DNA from: Flavobacteriaceae bacterium
GTDB lineage: Bacteria; Bacteroidota; Bacteroidia; Flavobacteriales; Flavobacteriaceae
Direction: 5' to 3'
Assembly (NCBI GenBank): GCA_013001365.1
Contig: JABDMQ010000206.1
Span: 1 to 6,565 of the forward strand
Length of the DNA stretch: 6,565 nt
Each line of letters opens with the position of its first letter. Position 1 is the stretch's first letter. Positions 5,105 to 6,565 of the stretch are shown here, in pieces. The position numbers and the translations under genes were made by a program. The notes below the pieces were generated by a model. That model had not been told where the DNA came from and made no database searches. It saw nothing but the letters and a program-made list of their open reading frames with translations.

Positions 5105-6565
5105 TCAAGACTTATAGTGCTTAATTAAATTACTAGTTGAAGCGTCATGATACTTGGTTTCCTCACCTTTTAATTCCTTAAGCACATTGGACGCCAATTG
5201 TTTACCTAATTCCACACCCCATTGATCATAACTAAAGATATTCCAGATTACCCCTTGTACGAATATTTTATGCTCGTACATAGCAATTAATTTACCCAGG
5301 TTTTGAGGTGTCAATTTTTCAATAAAAATAGTATTTGTTGGCCTGTTTCCTGAAAATACCTTGAAAGGAGTCAATTCCTGAATTTCAGCATCAGGAAGGC
5401 CTTTATCTTCCAATTCCTTTCGGGCCTCAATCTCTGATTTGCCATTCATCAATGCCTCTGTCTGCGCAATGAAATTAGAAATTAGCTTGTCATGATGGTC
5501 TTTGTTGCCATGAAGGCTTTCCTTGAATCCTATGAAATCAGTTGGTATTAATTTAGTCCCCTGATGTATCAGTTGAAAGAAGGCATGTTGAGAATTCGTC
5601 CCAGGTTCTCCCCAGATCAAGGTTCCTGTTTGGTAATGCACCGCATTTCCATTTCGGTCCACACTTTTACCATTGCTTTCCATAATGCCTTGCTGCAAAT
5701 AGGTTGCAAATTGATTTAAGTATTGCGAATACGGGATAATAGCTTCGCTTTCAGCGCCAAAGAAATTATTGTACCAAATGCTTAGTAGCGCAAGAACAAC
5801 AGGGATATTATTATCGAATTCTGCAGTCTTGAAATGATTGTCCATTTTATGAGCACCCTCAAGAAGTGCCTTGAAATTTTCATGCCCTACTGATAAACTT
5901 ATGGTGAGTCCAACGGCACTCCAAAGAGAAAATCGCCCACCAACCCAATTCCACATTGGAAATATATTGTTTTCGTCAATCCCGAAATCCTTAACCTTTT
6001 CAATATTGGTCGATACAGCCACAAAATGCTTGGCTATGTCATTTTCTTCACCGTGTTTTAAGAACCATTCTTTGATGGTATTTGCATTGGAAAGGGTTTC
6101 CTGGGTCGTAAATGTCTTTGAGACTATTATGAATAAAGTTGTTTCTGGATCGAGTTGTTTAATAACTTCATTTGCATGGTCCCCATCGACATTGGATACA
6201 AAATGGGTTGTTAGATGATTCTTATAGAATTGCAATGCCTCGACTACCATTGCAGGTCCAAGGTCCGAGCCGCCAATACCAATATTTACGACATCGGTAA
6301 ACGCCTTGTTGGAAAACCCCTTTCGTTCTCCTGAAATGATCTCATTAGTGAATTCCTCAATGTCTTTCTGGACCTCATGAATAACGGGAATTATATTCTC
6401 TCCGTCAACAAACACCTCAGCATCTATTGGAGCCCTTAAGGCAGTATGCAAAACGGCCCTTTTTTCAGTTTCATTGATATTATCGCCTTCAAAATACTTA
6501 GAAATCGATTCCTTGAGTTTTACCTCTTCAGCAAGATCCAATAACAATCTGAAACCTTTATCATC
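5105..6565 (-). CDS. pgi: Glucose-6-phosphate isomerase, N-terminus outside the window
   Basis: This enzyme interconverts glucose 6-phosphate and fructose 6-phosphate in the cytoplasm, in glycolysis and gluconeogenesis. The visible 486 residues include both family signatures: W-V-G-G-R-F-S-L-W-S-A-V-G (residues 207-219 of the visible part) and G-V-I-W-N-I-F-S-Y-D-Q-W-G-V-E-L-G-K (438-455). The substrate-binding G-I-G-G-S-D-L-G-P (96-104) and the phosphate-binding S-K-T-F-T-T-Q-E-T (149-157) are intact. Expected catalytic residues are present: Arg211 in GGRFS, Glu296 in GIMESNGKS, His327 in NSQHAFF and Lys455 in VELGK. The frame stays open to the right edge (D-D-K-G-F-R precede the TTG at 6545-6547), so that TTG is an internal leucine codon and not the start. 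Against a usual length near 530-550 residues, about 45-65 are missing. The C-terminus (H-Y-K-S) is complete. It reads in the same direction as the receptor operon but is 162 bases away and unrelated in function. Confidence 0.98.
   Translation of the reverse strand, partial: DDKGFRLLLDLAEEVKLKESISKYFEGDNINETEKRAVLHTALRAPIDAEVFVDGENIIPVIHEVQKDIEEFTNEIISGERKGFSNKAFTDVVNIGIGGSDLGPAMVVEALQFYKNHLTTHFVSNVDGDHANEVIKQLDPETTLFIIVSKTFTTQETLSNANTIKEWFLKHGEENDIAKHFVAVSTNIEKVKDFGIDENNIFPMWNWVGGRFSLWSAVGLTISLSVGHENFKALLEGAHKMDNHFKTAEFDNNIPVVLALLSIWYNNFFGAESEAIIPYSQYLNQFATYLQQGIMESNGKSVDRNGNAVHYQTGTLIWGEPGTNSQHAFFQLIHQGTKLIPTDFIGFKESLHGNKDHHDKLISNFIAQTEALMNGKSEIEARKELEDKGLPDAEIQELTPFKVFSGNRPTNTIFIEKLTPQNLGKLIAMYEHKIFVQGVIWNIFSYDQWGVELGKQLASNVLKELKGEETKYHDASTSNLIKHYKS

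Noticed and set aside
6545..6547. TTG as the start codon of glucose-6-phosphate isomerase
   Set aside because: The frame stays open and reads sensibly as family sequence (D-D-K-G-F-R) up to the right edge, and the protein would lack its N-terminal region. The true start lies beyond the window.

Overview
The window looks like chromosomal DNA from a member of the Bacteroidota, most likely a marine or environmental Flavobacteriaceae. This rests on the AT-rich sequence, a TonB-dependent receptor with an N-terminal carboxypeptidase-regulatory-like domain, a large lipoprotein with a choice-of-anchor-J-like module, a TAnnTTTG-type promoter, and a flavobacterial-type conserved four-helix membrane protein. 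I saw no rRNA, tRNA, CRISPR array, insertion sequence or phage gene.

Layout, left to right. (1) Positions 1-137 (+) hold the last 44 codons of an endonuclease/exonuclease/phosphatase (EEP) superfamily protein, ending in the family's catalytic SDHxPV motif. (2) A hairpin terminator at 161-187 separates it from the convergent minus-strand genes. (3) Positions 195-635 (-) encode a 146-residue membrane protein. (4) A strong minus-strand terminator lies at 676-707. (5) Positions 731-2383 (-) encode a 550-residue acidic lipoprotein. (6) Positions 2396-4942 (-) encode an 848-residue outer-membrane TonB-dependent receptor. It lies only 12 bases upstream of the lipoprotein gene, so the two almost certainly form one operon closed by terminator (4). 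(7) A 162-base intergenic region carries a good match to the Bacteroidota -7 element and a 17-base inverted repeat. (8) Positions 5105-6565 (-) encode glucose-6-phosphate isomerase (pgi), whose N-terminus runs off the right edge.

The receptor and lipoprotein probably work together at the outer membrane. The receptor would import a ligand with TonB/ExbBD energy, and the lipoprotein would be a surface or periplasmic partner. The pair is not a SusC/SusD system: the receptor is short for SusC and the lipoprotein is not SusD-like. The convergent EEP gene raises the possibility, by context only, of a nucleic-acid or phosphate-ester scavenging locus. Pgi and the 146-residue membrane protein are probably housekeeping or unrelated neighbours.

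The most distinctive thing seen is the build of the lipoprotein. Four diverged copies of a Y-x-L-[ST]-x-[ED]-D module appear to flank a central choice-of-anchor-J-like domain. I see no clear sign of a wholly new system such as a defence island or mobile element.
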